DNA of 64,000 nt, taken from assembly GCF_003626755.1 (NCBI RefSeq), contig NZ_RBCJ01000006.1, positions 248,001-312,000 of the forward strand, in the 5' to 3' direction. A model generated the notes under the pieces. The model searched no databases. It saw nothing but the letters and a program-made list of their open reading frames with translations, and was not told the origin of the DNA. Of this stretch, positions 9,601 through 19,868 are shown in pieces; position 1 is the first letter of the stretch; every line of letters starts with the position of its first letter. The position numbers were made by a program, and so were the translations under genes. This DNA comes from Ulvibacterium marinum (GTDB taxonomy: Bacteria; Bacteroidota; Bacteroidia; Flavobacteriales; Flavobacteriaceae).

Positions 9601-11116
9601 CTACCTAAACGTAGACTATAGCTTTGCTCCCAACTCCCGGGTAGACTTACGAGACCAGACTTTTGATTTTGACCAAATCAGGATTACCGATGTCTCAAAA
9701 AGAACAAAAGCGGTTTTGGATGGCACTATTACCCACAGATACTTTGAGGATTGGTTTTTAGACTTGGATATTGATACCAACAATAATCGTTTTTTGATTT
9801 TGGATACGGCATTTGAGGAAGAAGTACTCTACTATGGCACTGGTTTTATAAATGGACAGGGTAGAATTTTTGGCCCTACCAATGCCCTGACCATTAAAGT
9901 AGATGCGGAAACGGCAAGGGGCACTTCCCTTAAAATACCGCTGAGCGATGTGGCTTCCGTGGGAGATTACTCCTTTATAAATTTTATAGAACGGAACAGT
10001 ATAAAAACTATAGAGGAACAACGTATTTTGGAGGACTTTGAAGGATTGGAGCTCGAGTTTGATCTTGTTGTTACCCCAGATGCTGAGGTTGAAATTGTAA
10101 CCGACCGTAAAACAGGAAGTTCACTTAAAGGAACCGGAGAAGGTATTTTATTGATACGTATCAATACCCGGGGAAAATTTGAAATGTTCGGGGATTTTGT
10201 AGTGGTAACCGGGGAATACAACTATCGGTTTGGCGGTATAATAGACAAAACCTTTACGGTTAGGCCAGGTGGAACCATCATATGGGACAGGGAACCTTTA
10301 GAAGCGCAATTACAACTTGAAGCGGTATATTCCTTAAATGCCAATCCTGCCCCGTTATTGGATGATCCGGGATACACAAGACGTATTCCTACACAGGTGG
10401 TTACCAAATTGACAGGAGAACTGGAAAGTCCGGATATTGAGTTTAATGTAGAGTTCCCTGGGACCAATACCATAGTCCAATCGGAATTGGAATATCGATT
10501 GCAGGACCCTACCGTAGAAGAAAGAAACGCTCTGTTTTTATTGGCCCAAGGCTCTTTTGTTAGCGACCAAAGCGGGATAAATAGGCAGGCAGTAACGGGC
10601 AATTTATTACAATCTGCCTCGGGACTATTAAATCAGGTACTGGGAGGTGAAAACGATAAATTTAATTTAGGACTTTCCTATGAGCAAGGAGTTTTGGATA
10701 GAAATGCGGATGTACAAACGGAGAATAGAATAGGCGTAACGGTTTCTACCCAGATAAGCGATAGAATATTGTTCAATGGCAGGGTAGGGGTGCCTGTAGG
10801 TGGAGCCAGTGAAACAGTGGTTGCCGGAGATTTTGAAATCCAATTGTTGCTTAATGAAGAAGGTACCCTAAGTGCCAAATTCTTTAACAGGGAGAATGAG
10901 ATCCAAGAATTTTTTGCGCAAAGACAAGGCTATACGCAAGGTGCGGGTCTTTCGTATGAAGTAGATTTCAATAGTTTTAAAGAGCTCTTTAGAAGAGTGG
11001 TGGGCAAAACGGAAACGCAAGAAGATAGATTTCCCCAGACCGAAGAATTGCCCAGTTCAGTGATGGGAAAAGATAGCTTACTGAGATTCTACCCAAAGAC
11101 AAAAGGACGTCGTTAA
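6689..11116 (+). CDS. tamB: TamB-like translocation/assembly protein (DUF490)
   Basis: 1475 residues from a GTG start. One N-terminal membrane anchor (LLICILGTIILSLPVV) is followed by a very long beta-rich AsmA/TamB repeat region and a C-terminal DUF490 domain (about 1100-1450), with conserved blocks such as GEYNYRFGGIIDKTF and FLLAQGSFV. TamB-like proteins form a hydrophobic groove bridging the inner and outer membranes and are linked to phospholipid or outer-membrane-protein transport. The frame is open upstream to 6644 and encodes a basic stretch (KKLRKILIRTLL) that would suit the cytoplasmic end of the anchor, but it has no ATG; the true start may therefore be an unusual codon upstream of 6689. 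Strand and function are secure, the start is not. Confidence 0.92.
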   Translation: MFLLICILGTIILSLPVVQTRFAKYATTTINNEFGTHINIDRLRVSLISWDTSLENVYVEDYKKDTLFFIDELTTSILSIRNLANGKLEFGEIDIERLNFKLKTYKESKNTNLEVFIDKLDDGKPREPGTPPFFFSSSDVEISQSNFRLIDENRETENILDFRDLNISASDFQILGPEVSTEVQELSFKSKRDLEVEKLATVFKYTKQQMRFDSLRIKTPGSDLKGNLVFNYDRKDFADFTDKVKVVANFQDTKVAFNEINHLYDQFGKEKEVVFSSSISGVLNNLNAEQLFLQSDNTGIRGDFNFKNLFSKSEPFSMSANMKNVTTSYYELRSLMPNILGKSIPSLFQKLGQFTIRGDADITETSIDAKVNINTAIGSSYTDLELTNVNNIDNAAYEGFVSLIDFDLGDFLDNKRLGKTTLDFNVEGQGFVQDINTEVIGQVYSVNFNNYDYKDIKVSGILKEQLFDGSLVSNDENLQFNFKGLADFGEDSNNFNFIASVDHADLKKLNFINDSISIFKGNVNMDVTGNTLDNLVGDIKFTQTIFQNKNDTYYFDDFKVSSTFENDSTRVIDINSPDIITGYMKGNFKVNELGKLVQNSLGSIYTNYRPFEISEGQTMSFNFKIYNKIVDVFFPEVQFDPNTFIRGNIIADKGDFKLNFKSPKIQAYGNVADSIDIKIDNKNPLFNTYVSVADLSTSYYDVKDFSLINTTLKDTLFFRTEFKGGSEFDDSYNLNFYHTFNQENKSVIGLKTSDVSFKGNQWILNKEGNRQNKVILNRTLDSIWIEEIVMNNEEQEQIRLKGQLADSTYKDLELQFKIVSLNKITPSIDSLKLQGEVNGTLNVLQKDDVYLPSSNLAIADFAINDMRMGDLTIGIVGNRDLTDFVVNSQITDKGVEKMGVVGNIKNDGEIPQANLLVNFNELDLEPFSPLGEDVITNIRGDLSGSARIRGPVDNPEFSGILTLDNAGLAIPYLNVDYSFAPNSRVDLRDQTFDFDQIRITDVSKRTKAVLDGTITHRYFEDWFLDLDIDTNNNRFLILDTAFEEEVLYYGTGFINGQGRIFGPTNALTIKVDAETARGTSLKIPLSDVASVGDYSFINFIERNSIKTIEEQRILEDFEGLELEFDLVVTPDAEVEIVTDRKTGSSLKGTGEGILLIRINTRGKFEMFGDFVVVTGEYNYRFGGIIDKTFTVRPGGTIIWDREPLEAQLQLEAVYSLNANPAPLLDDPGYTRRIPTQVVTKLTGELESPDIEFNVEFPGTNTIVQSELEYRLQDPTVEERNALFLLAQGSFVSDQSGINRQAVTGNLLQSASGLLNQVLGGENDKFNLGLSYEQGVLDRNADVQTENRIGVTVSTQISDRILFNGRVGVPVGGASETVVAGDFEIQLLLNEEGTLSAKFFNRENEIQEFFAQRQGYTQGAGLSYEVDFNSFKELFRRVVGKTETQEDRFPQTEELPSSVMGKDSLLRFYPKTKGRR

Positions 11117-11247
11117 ATACCTTAAAGGAAAAACCCCTTATGTTATATTTTAAGCATAGGAAATATCAAGGGTCTACGAAAACGATAGAGCTGGTTATAT
11201 TGCCTAAATTAAGGACTTCAACAATTCCTAAATTGAAATAAGTTTGC

Positions 11248-11255
11248 TAATTTTG
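11248..11255 (+). promoter_or_regulatory. Candidate -7 box for pfkA-gapA
   Basis: TAATTTTG fits TAnnTTTG and lies 17 bases before the pfkA ATG, giving a leader of roughly 10 nt. The -33 position has TTC (11225-11227) rather than TTG, at a spacing of 20. Confidence 0.45.
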
Positions 11256-11272
11256 CTAGCTTAAAATTTTCG

Positions 11273-13284
<2,012 letters not shown>

Positions 13285-13306
13285 GTTTTTGATGCAAAAA
13301 AAGTTT

Positions 13307-13352
13307 TCCTGAAAATATACCGTTTTTTGTGTATTTTCAGGATTCTTTTTTT
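13307..13352 (+). terminator. Strong rho-independent terminator after gapA
   Basis: An almost perfect inverted repeat pairs TCCTGAAAATATAC (13307-13320) with GTATTTTCAGGA (13331-13342) around the loop CGTTTTTTGT, and is followed by TTCTTTTTTT. It sits between the gapA stop and the next gene and explains why the latter must begin after it. Confidence 0.85.
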
Positions 13353-13364
13353 AAAAGGAAATAT

Positions 13365-14216
13365 ATGGTAGTAATAGTTGATAGTGGGGCGACCAAAGCA
13401 GATTGGATAGCTTTGGACGATAAGGGTGAACAGGTATTTTTTACACAGACTTTAGGACTTAGTCCCGAGGTTTTGACACGCGAGGTAATAGAGGACAGAC
13501 TGGCTAATAATTTCGAGCTCTCCAAGAACAGCAACAAGGTTAAGCAACTCTTTTTTTATGGAGCAGGATGCGGAACCGAGCGAATGAGACGGTTTCTAAA
13601 GAAAATTTTTAAAGCCTTTTTTCCAAAGGCCAAGGCCGAGGTTAGGGAGGATACTTTTGCCGCAATCTATTCCACTACCCAAGTAGGGCATCAGGGCATT
13701 GTATGCATTTTAGGTACGGGATCCAATTGTAGCTATTATGATGGGCACCAAATGTTTCAAAAAGTAGTTTCCCTTGGTTACATCCCAATGGATGATGGAA
13801 GCGGTAATTTTTTTGGCAGAAAATTGATACGGGATTATTACTATCATAAAATGCCCCAAGATTTGGCCATGAAGTTTTCTACGGAGTACAACCTGGATGC
13901 GGATGTCATTAAGGAAAATTTGTATAAGCAGCCCAATCCCAACACCTATTTGGCCACTTTTGCGCGGTTTTTAGTCGAGAATAAAGACCATCCCTATTGT
14001 AAAGGTGTAATTGACAAAGGGTTCCAACAGTTTATCAATAACCATGTGATGCAATTTGAACTTGCTACTAAGGTTCCTGTCCATTTTGTAGGCAGTATTG
14101 CCCACTACCTAAAGGATGAACTCCAAGCGGTGGTCGAAAGAAACGACTTGGTATTGGGTGTTATTCGGCAACGTCCCATTGATGGACTTGTTGAATTTCA
14201 CAAGCAAACTATCTAA
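13365..14216 (+). CDS. BadF/BadG/BcrA/BcrD ATPase family protein, N-acetylglucosamine kinase-like
   Basis: 283 residues from the ATG at 13365, preceded by AAAAGGAA. A GTG at 13329 is in frame but lies inside the gapA terminator hairpin and is rejected. The N-terminus VVIVDSGATKADWIAL is the phosphate-1 loop of the ASKHA fold; ILGTGSNCSYYDG and GYIPMDDGSGNFFGRKLI follow at about 110-155. Proteins of this subgroup resemble N-acetylglucosamine kinase and may salvage amino sugars from cell-wall turnover, though substrates in Bacteroidetes are untested. Its 3' end overlaps the convergent ridA by 8 bp. Confidence 0.8.
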   Translation: MVVIVDSGATKADWIALDDKGEQVFFTQTLGLSPEVLTREVIEDRLANNFELSKNSNKVKQLFFYGAGCGTERMRRFLKKIFKAFFPKAKAEVREDTFAAIYSTTQVGHQGIVCILGTGSNCSYYDGHQMFQKVVSLGYIPMDDGSGNFFGRKLIRDYYYHKMPQDLAMKFSTEYNLDADVIKENLYKQPNPNTYLATFARFLVENKDHPYCKGVIDKGFQQFINNHVMQFELATKVPVHFVGSIAHYLKDELQAVVERNDLVLGVIRQRPIDGLVEFHKQTI

Positions 14217-14589
14217 CCGCTACCATAGAAATCTCAACGTTCACAAACTTGGGAAGGTTGGCTACTTCTACAGTTTCACGGGCAGGAGCAGTATCGGCAT
14301 TAAAGTAAGATCCGTATACTGCATTTACTTCATGGAATTGGTGCATGTCCTTTAAAAAAATGGTGGTCTTCACCACGTTTTCAAAAGTCATTCCAGCCTC
14401 ATCCAAAATCGCATTTAGATTCTTCATAGATTGATGGGTTTCCTTTGTGATATTACCTTCAACCAATTCTCCGGTACTGGGATCGATGGGAATTTGTCCT
14501 GAAATATACAAAGTGTCACCACTTAATATTGCTTGATTATACGGACCAATTGGTGCAGGTGCCTCGGAAGTATTTATGATTTTTTTCAT
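14209..14589 (-). CDS. ridA: RidA family enamine/imine deaminase
   Basis: 126 residues, the standard length. The family pattern is complete: APAPIGPYNQAI at the N-terminus, SGQIPIDP, and a C-terminal PARETVEVANLPK that carries the substrate-binding arginine. RidA hydrolyses reactive 2-aminoacrylate-type enamines released by PLP enzymes. The gene lies 37 bp after the lptD stop on the same strand, so it may be read from the lptD transcript. Confidence 0.95.
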   Translation of the reverse strand: MKKIINTSEAPAPIGPYNQAILSGDTLYISGQIPIDPSTGELVEGNITKETHQSMKNLNAILDEAGMTFENVVKTTIFLKDMHQFHEVNAVYGSYFNADTAPARETVEVANLPKFVNVEISMVAVR

Positions 14590-14626
14590 AACTTTTTGAT
14601 TTAAAGGTATTTAAATGGAATTCGCT

Positions 14627-17395
14627 TTATCTTCTGGGTGGCTGACTTCTGTTTTCCCATTTTAAGTCACTGAGTATGGAGCTTTTAATCCCTATAAAGA
14701 AATACCAGCGTTCAAAATTTCCAAAGGGTGTCCAGTTAAAACGGAGAACGAAACTTTTTAGATCCCGTTCGAAACGGAGCTGGGTAAGCGTAAACCCTTT
14801 GTTTTTAAAATCATATCCTGAGGAACCCCCAACCTTCCATCTAGGGGAAAGCTCAATATCCCCGGAAAACATAAGGGAATGGCTACTAAACTCGTTTTGC
14901 CTTTGATTGTTACTATAAGTGGCAGAATAGGCTAACCTAAAATTCCAAGGAATTTTAGTACCATAAATTGGATTTTCCACGTCTTCGGAATCCCGATCAT
15001 CGCCTCCTCTGGGAGGTTCATTAAATCGGTCCGCACGTCCAAAAAGGTCATCGTCCCGGCCGCCGCTCTGGGCAACATAATCGTAAGGATTTTCATCCTC
15101 TTCTTCGCCTTCTTCATCCTCCTTTTTACCAAAAGTTTTGCTATCAATGGAATACCCAACGTTAACGTTTGCCCTGGTCAATCTAAACAAACTGCCGCCA
15201 TTATTTATGTTAAAGGTGTTTATGCGACGTCCATTATTATCTATGGCATAGGGATCTAGACCTGCCGAGAAATTGATGGCCATCTTATTATCCAGGATAT
15301 TGGTACCACCATTGATACTCAAAGGACTTAACCGTAACGAATCAGCCTCAAAATTGTAGCCTGTGGATAAGTTTAAATTACTCAGCAAAGGAATCTTTTT
15401 GGGTTCCGTAGCGGTAGAATCCTTGTCCCTTACCTTGGCTTCAAAAACGTTGGCCAGGGAAAACCCTATGCTGTTGGATTTGCCTAAACTTGGCGCCCCA
15501 TTTAAAGTTCCTTGAAACCGACTGAATTGCACTACTTCCCCGTCTCCATCGATATACTCGTCATAAAATTGATCAAAAGATGGAGCGAATCCATAGCTTA
15601 AGGAAGGTCTCATAACATGGCGTATAGCCTGTATTTTTTTGTCTTCACCAAAGTTGAAGGTTCCATAAAGCGTTGTACCAATACTTGCACTAAAATTATA
15701 GGTGTTGTAGCGGTCAAAGCCACTGATTGTATCTCGTACCACCTGATTCTCCTCCGCATCAAAACGCTGGTTAAAGGTTTCAAGGGTCCACACATCCTCG
15801 TAGTTACCTCCAACGCTGACACTAAAAAACTTGGCCACTTTAAAGTTAGTACTAATGGGAATCCGATGCCGGGCTCCGACCCTGGCATTGTCGAACATTC
15901 TACCGGTTAAAAAATCATCATCATTGGTGGTTAAACTGTTACGCGCATTAACGTCATACTGAAAATTTACATTCTGGATGATACCCTTTTTTATTCCGTC
16001 ACGTTTGGCAAAGGGAAATATTCGTTCTAAACTGGCTTGGAAAGTGGGCAGCGTCATTTGAATGTTGTTCTCAGGAGCGTTGGCACTGGTATTTTGGCTA
16101 TGGTTCACAGTAACACTCATATTTACCATAGGATATTCAGGAAATGTCTTGGAATATGAAATGGATGAATTAAGGCTATTGTTTTGGGTATTGGGTAGGT
16201 TTTGTTGCAATAAGGAATTTTGAAAATAGGTACTACTGCCCAAGTTGACCGACGCGGAAAACCGTGAATTGGGATTGGCCTTGGCATCTTGGGAATGACG
16301 CATCTGGATATTATAAATTGTTGTCCTACTATAGTCACTGAATCCCCTTTGGCTGGTAACCAGGTTTTCATACCTAAAGTTAATGTTTCCTTGGTATCTA
16401 TAGCGTTTGGAATATGCAGATTGCCCCCTAAACCCATAGCTTCCATTGGTGTAAAAGTCACCTGTAAGGGTCAGGTCCAGATAGTCACTTATGGGAAAAT
16501 AATACCCTCCTCCTTGAAGAAAATACCCGCGATCCGGATCATTTCCAAAGGTGGGCATTATTAATCCTGCAGTACGCCCAACGGTAAGGGGAAAATAGGC
16601 AAAGGGCAATGCGATAGGCGTGGGCACATCTGCTATATACAGATTGCTAAACCCTGCAATTACCTTTTTTTTGGGTACAAATTTGGCCTTTCTAACTCGA
16701 ATGTAATAATCGGGGTCTATGGTGTCCTTGGATGTGGTCAACTTACCTTCATGCAAAAAGTAAACGGAGTCATTTTCCTTTTTGGTAATGTCCGCATAGA
16801 CCTTCATGGCATCGCTCCCCAACTGCCCTAAACCTGCCTGTTGCTCCGTACGTGAATTCCATATCAATGCCTTTTGGGTATCAAAATTAAATCGGATGGA
16901 GTCCGGTATTACTTCATTGTTTCCCTGCTTAAAGAAAGGAATTTGTGTGTAGTTGCCCAAGGAATCCTTGATACGACCGGCGTATACCTCATTTTTTATA
17001 TAGTCCAAGATAATTATGCCTGCCTTTAATTCCGTATCCTGATAATAGATTTCAGCTTCGTTGTACAAATATATTTTTTGGTCTTTTTGGCTCAATTTCA
17101 CATAATCCTTGGCCTTGTATTTAATCTTATCCAGTAAAATTGATTCCTTTCTGTTGAGGGAGTCGGTTTGGGTGGAATCGTTGGGAATGCTATCACGTAG
17201 TGCAGTAATTGGAAATAGGGGAGCAATTATGGTATCCTTCTGCGCCTTTATGGGTAATGGAATTATTTGGTCTTCTTGGGCGTTTACCCAAATTGAACCA
17301 ACCAAAAGCAGCAATAGGAAAAGAAAATGTTTATTTGATTGCAAGGCTATATATCCTATTTTTGTAAAGGTTTGGCTTTCCCCTAGCGTTGGCAT
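14627..17395 (-). CDS. lptD: LPS-assembly outer-membrane protein LptD (OstA-like)
   Basis: 922 residues. A hydrophobic signal core (about 24-37, ending VNAQ) is followed by an OstA/LptA-like beta-jellyroll domain (about 85-260) and a large C-terminal barrel with conserved stretches such as FPLTVGRTAGLIMP and GGGYYFPISDYLDL. LptD inserts LPS into the outer leaflet. An acidic, low-complexity insert (about 755-810, rich in Glu/Asp/Gly) interrupts the barrel and is probably an exposed loop. The annotated ATG gives an unusually long n-region. A TTG at 17344 (codon 18) would give a textbook signal peptide, and a TAAGTTTG box at 17410-17403 would place the transcript start near 17396, which favours the later start. 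Confidence 0.9.
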   Translation of the reverse strand: MPTLGESQTFTKIGYIALQSNKHFLFLLLLLVGSIWVNAQEDQIIPLPIKAQKDTIIAPLFPITALRDSIPNDSTQTDSLNRKESILLDKIKYKAKDYVKLSQKDQKIYLYNEAEIYYQDTELKAGIIILDYIKNEVYAGRIKDSLGNYTQIPFFKQGNNEVIPDSIRFNFDTQKALIWNSRTEQQAGLGQLGSDAMKVYADITKKENDSVYFLHEGKLTTSKDTIDPDYYIRVRKAKFVPKKKVIAGFSNLYIADVPTPIALPFAYFPLTVGRTAGLIMPTFGNDPDRGYFLQGGGYYFPISDYLDLTLTGDFYTNGSYGFRGQSAYSKRYRYQGNINFRYENLVTSQRGFSDYSRTTIYNIQMRHSQDAKANPNSRFSASVNLGSSTYFQNSLLQQNLPNTQNNSLNSSISYSKTFPEYPMVNMSVTVNHSQNTSANAPENNIQMTLPTFQASLERIFPFAKRDGIKKGIIQNVNFQYDVNARNSLTTNDDDFLTGRMFDNARVGARHRIPISTNFKVAKFFSVSVGGNYEDVWTLETFNQRFDAEENQVVRDTISGFDRYNTYNFSASIGTTLYGTFNFGEDKKIQAIRHVMRPSLSYGFAPSFDQFYDEYIDGDGEVVQFSRFQGTLNGAPSLGKSNSIGFSLANVFEAKVRDKDSTATEPKKIPLLSNLNLSTGYNFEADSLRLSPLSINGGTNILDNKMAINFSAGLDPYAIDNNGRRINTFNINNGGSLFRLTRANVNVGYSIDSKTFGKKEDEEGEEEDENPYDYVAQSGGRDDDLFGRADRFNEPPRGGDDRDSEDVENPIYGTKIPWNFRLAYSATYSNNQRQNEFSSHSLMFSGDIELSPRWKVGGSSGYDFKNKGFTLTQLRFERDLKSFVLRFNWTPFGNFERWYFFIGIKSSILSDLKWENRSQPPRR

Positions 17396-17402
17396 TGGAG
17401 AT

Positions 17403-17410
17403 CAAACTTA
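17403..17410 (-). promoter_or_regulatory. Candidate -7 box for lptD
   Basis: TAAGTTTG on the minus strand fits TAnnTTTG and lies only 7 bases before the annotated ATG, so it bears on the choice of start codon. No TTG -33 box was found at normal spacing. Confidence 0.3.
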
Positions 17411-17486
17411 CATATATTTTTTGTTCCCCTTATAGCGTATTACCATAAATTTAACCAAGTAGGGAGCATTAAAACGCTGTTATATT

Positions 17487-18845
17487 ATGAATTTAAAACG
17501 GTTTTTTCCTATCATTTTTTTCTTGTCTGTTCTAGTTCTTAGCGCCTTCAACAAAAATAATACCGAATTAACAAATAACGATCCCTTTGTTGTTGTTTTG
17601 GATGCAGGCCACGGCGGTCACGATCCCGGAAATCTAGGAAATGGGTACTTGGAAAAAAATATTGCGTTAAAAATTGTCCTTAAGGTGGGTGAGATGCTGG
17701 AAAGTAACCCGGATATTAAGGTGGTTTATACGCGCAAGGATGATACGTTTGTTGATTTATTCGTACGGGGCGAGATCGCCAATAAGGCCAATGCCGATCT
17801 TTTCGTATCCGTTCATTGTGATTCCCATTCTTCGGACGCCCACGGAGCCGGTACGTTTGTTCTTGGCCTGCATGCCAATAAACAAAACTTTGAAATTGCC
17901 AAAAAGGAGAATTCCGTAATCTATTTGGAGGACAATTATGAAACCCGATATGCGGACTACGATATCAACTCCCCGGAATCCATTATCGGATTGACCATTA
18001 TGCAGGAAGAATTTCTAGATCAAAGTATCATGCTTGCCAAAATAATGCAAGATAAATTTTCCGAGAAGTTGAAAAGAAACGACAGAAAGGTAAAACAAGC
18101 AGGATTCATAGTACTTCATCAGACATTTATGCCCAGTGTTTTAGTAGAGACCGGGTTTCTTACCAATAGATCCGAGGGAGCATATTTAAATTCTCAAAAA
18201 GGGCAAACGGAAATGGGCACTGCCATTGCGGAAGCCATCTTAAAATATAAGAACGGCGTTCAGGCCAATACAGCGAACGTTCCTATACAAGCTACACCGG
18301 AAGTGCCGTTGCCGAAGGATGAGACCATAATTTCAGAGAAAACAGTTCAGACCAAAACCGAGGAGCCAAATAAAAAACAACCAGACCCTACATTGGATGA
18401 AGTAGAAAAAGTTGCCGAAGCTGAAAAAAAAGACAATCCATCATCCACAACACCAAAAGATGCTCATAAGGTTATTGACATTGCGAAGAAAGAAACTCCA
18501 GAACAAACTAGCAAAGCTATTGAAAACAAGGAAACGGCTCCACCTATAAAAAATAAAGAGCTTTCTCCTAAACCTTCTGCCAATATTATATTTAAGATTC
18601 AATTGCTCGCCAGTTCCAAGGATTTAAGCCCTACATCTGATAATTTCAAAGGTTTAAGTCGGATTTCCAAGGAACCTTACAACAATCTTTTTAGGTATTT
18701 CTATGGTAGCACCAGTTCGTACCGGGAAGCTGGAATGTTAAAACGCAATGCGGATTTAAAAGGGTACACCACATCCTTTATCGTAGCTTATAAGGATGGA
18801 AAACGCATTTCCCTTCCTGAGGCTTTAAAATACGTTTCCGAATAG
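17487..18845 (+). CDS. N-acetylmuramoyl-L-alanine amidase with C-terminal SPOR-like domain
   Basis: 452 residues. Signal peptide at about 1-21. The Amidase_3 domain spans about 30-260, with zinc ligands and catalytic residues in VLDAGHGGHDPG, YLEKNIAL, SVHCDSHSSDAHG and LVETGFLTN. It cleaves the bond between MurNAc and the stem peptide, as in daughter-cell separation. A Lys/Pro/Glu-rich linker (about 265-360) leads to a C-terminal domain (IFKIQLLASS to the end) with SPOR-like features, which would bind denuded glycan at the septum. It is divergent from lptD. Confidence 0.9.
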   Translation: MNLKRFFPIIFFLSVLVLSAFNKNNTELTNNDPFVVVLDAGHGGHDPGNLGNGYLEKNIALKIVLKVGEMLESNPDIKVVYTRKDDTFVDLFVRGEIANKANADLFVSVHCDSHSSDAHGAGTFVLGLHANKQNFEIAKKENSVIYLEDNYETRYADYDINSPESIIGLTIMQEEFLDQSIMLAKIMQDKFSEKLKRNDRKVKQAGFIVLHQTFMPSVLVETGFLTNRSEGAYLNSQKGQTEMGTAIAEAILKYKNGVQANTANVPIQATPEVPLPKDETIISEKTVQTKTEEPNKKQPDPTLDEVEKVAEAEKKDNPSSTTPKDAHKVIDIAKKETPEQTSKAIENKETAPPIKNKELSPKPSANIIFKIQLLASSKDLSPTSDNFKGLSRISKEPYNNLFRYFYGSTSSYREAGMLKRNADLKGYTTSFIVAYKDGKRISLPEALKYVSE

Positions 18846-18868
18846 CACCGGTCTTAAAAATTTATTTC

Positions 18869-18876
18869 TAATTTTG
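18869..18876 (+). promoter_or_regulatory. Candidate -7 box for the mlaD-like gene
   Basis: TAATTTTG fits TAnnTTTG, 23 bases before the TTG start of the MCE gene. The bases after it (TTAGCAA) resemble those after the pfkA box (CTAGC). No clear -33 TTG. Confidence 0.35.
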
Positions 18877-18899
18877 TTAGCAATAGAAAAACCATCCTC

Positions 18900-19868
18900 T
18901 TGAAGTTATCTAGGGAAATTAAGACAGGAATCATTGTTATTGGCGGAATCCTGTTGTTCGTTTTGGGATTTAGTTACTTAAAATCAACCCCTCTTTTTGA
19001 TGATAATATAACGCTTTATGCCGTTTATGACAATGTGGGCGGGCTACAACCTGGAACTCCAGTTTCCATTAATGGGTATAATGTTGGGACTGTTAATGAT
19101 ATTCGATTTAATGATGATTCAGGCAGATTATTGGTCACTTTCTCGGTCAAAAGTGATTTTGGATTCTCAAAAAATAGTTCGGTAGAACTCTATGATACCG
19201 GCATCATAGGTGGCAAGGGATTGCAAATAAATCCGATATTTGATGGTGCCCCAATGGTTTCCAAATATGATACACTATCCACGAAAACCAGACCAGGGCT
19301 AACGGAGTTGGCACAACAAAAACTTACCCCATTGTTCAAGAAATTCGAATCTGCGGTTACAGATGCGGATTCTTTGCTGGTTAATGTCAATGATGTACTG
19401 GATAATAGGGCAAGGGGTGACTTAAGGGATGCCATCCATGGTTTGAGCGGTTTGGTAAGTAGCCTTCAAGGTAGTGCTGAGGTATTGAATAAGTTACTGA
19501 AAAACAACGAAGGTAAGCTGGATAGCTCGTTGACCAATTTCAAGGAACTTACCCATAATTTTTCAAAGCTTTCAGATTCCCTGAATAATGCAGGTTTAGG
19601 CAGAACCTTGGCCAATCTGGAATCCACAATGGCCAGTTTAAACCGGGTAATGTCCAAAATAGATCAAGGTGATGGGACCTTGGGCAAACTTATGAACAAC
19701 GAAGAGCTGTATAATAACTTGAGCAATGCCTCAAGGGAATTGGATTTGCTCTTACAGGATTTCCGATTGAATCCCAAACGTTACGTAAATGTTTCCGTAT
19801 TCGGTAAAAAGCAAAAGGAATATACCGTTCCAGAGGATGATCCCGCTGAGAAAACAGATGAACAATAA
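18900..19868 (+). CDS. MlaD/MCE domain protein
   Basis: 322 residues, starting at TTG (no suitable ATG precedes the anchor). One N-terminal membrane helix (about 9-26) is followed by an MCE domain (about 37-115) with DNVGGLQPGTPVSINGYNVGTV. A helical C-terminal region (about 135-290) probably forms the coiled tube seen in MCE proteins. These proteins bind lipids between the membranes and work with an ABC permease (MlaE) and ATPase (MlaF), neither of which is present here. The next gene begins directly after the stop codon with no spacer, so translation is likely coupled. Confidence 0.88.
   Translation: MKLSREIKTGIIVIGGILLFVLGFSYLKSTPLFDDNITLYAVYDNVGGLQPGTPVSINGYNVGTVNDIRFNDDSGRLLVTFSVKSDFGFSKNSSVELYDTGIIGGKGLQINPIFDGAPMVSKYDTLSTKTRPGLTELAQQKLTPLFKKFESAVTDADSLLVNVNDVLDNRARGDLRDAIHGLSGLVSSLQGSAEVLNKLLKNNEGKLDSSLTNFKELTHNFSKLSDSLNNAGLGRTLANLESTMASLNRVMSKIDQGDGTLGKLMNNEELYNNLSNASRELDLLLQDFRLNPKRYVNVSVFGKKQKEYTVPEDDPAEKTDEQ

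Noticed and set aside
13329-13364. GTG start giving a 12-residue longer BadF-type protein
   Set aside because: The GTG lies in the loop of the strong gapA terminator; the ATG at 13365 follows it and matches the usual family N-terminus.
14209-14216. Possible frame error where the BadF-type and ridA genes overlap
   Set aside because: Both proteins are full length with intact family ends; an 8-bp convergent overlap is ordinary.
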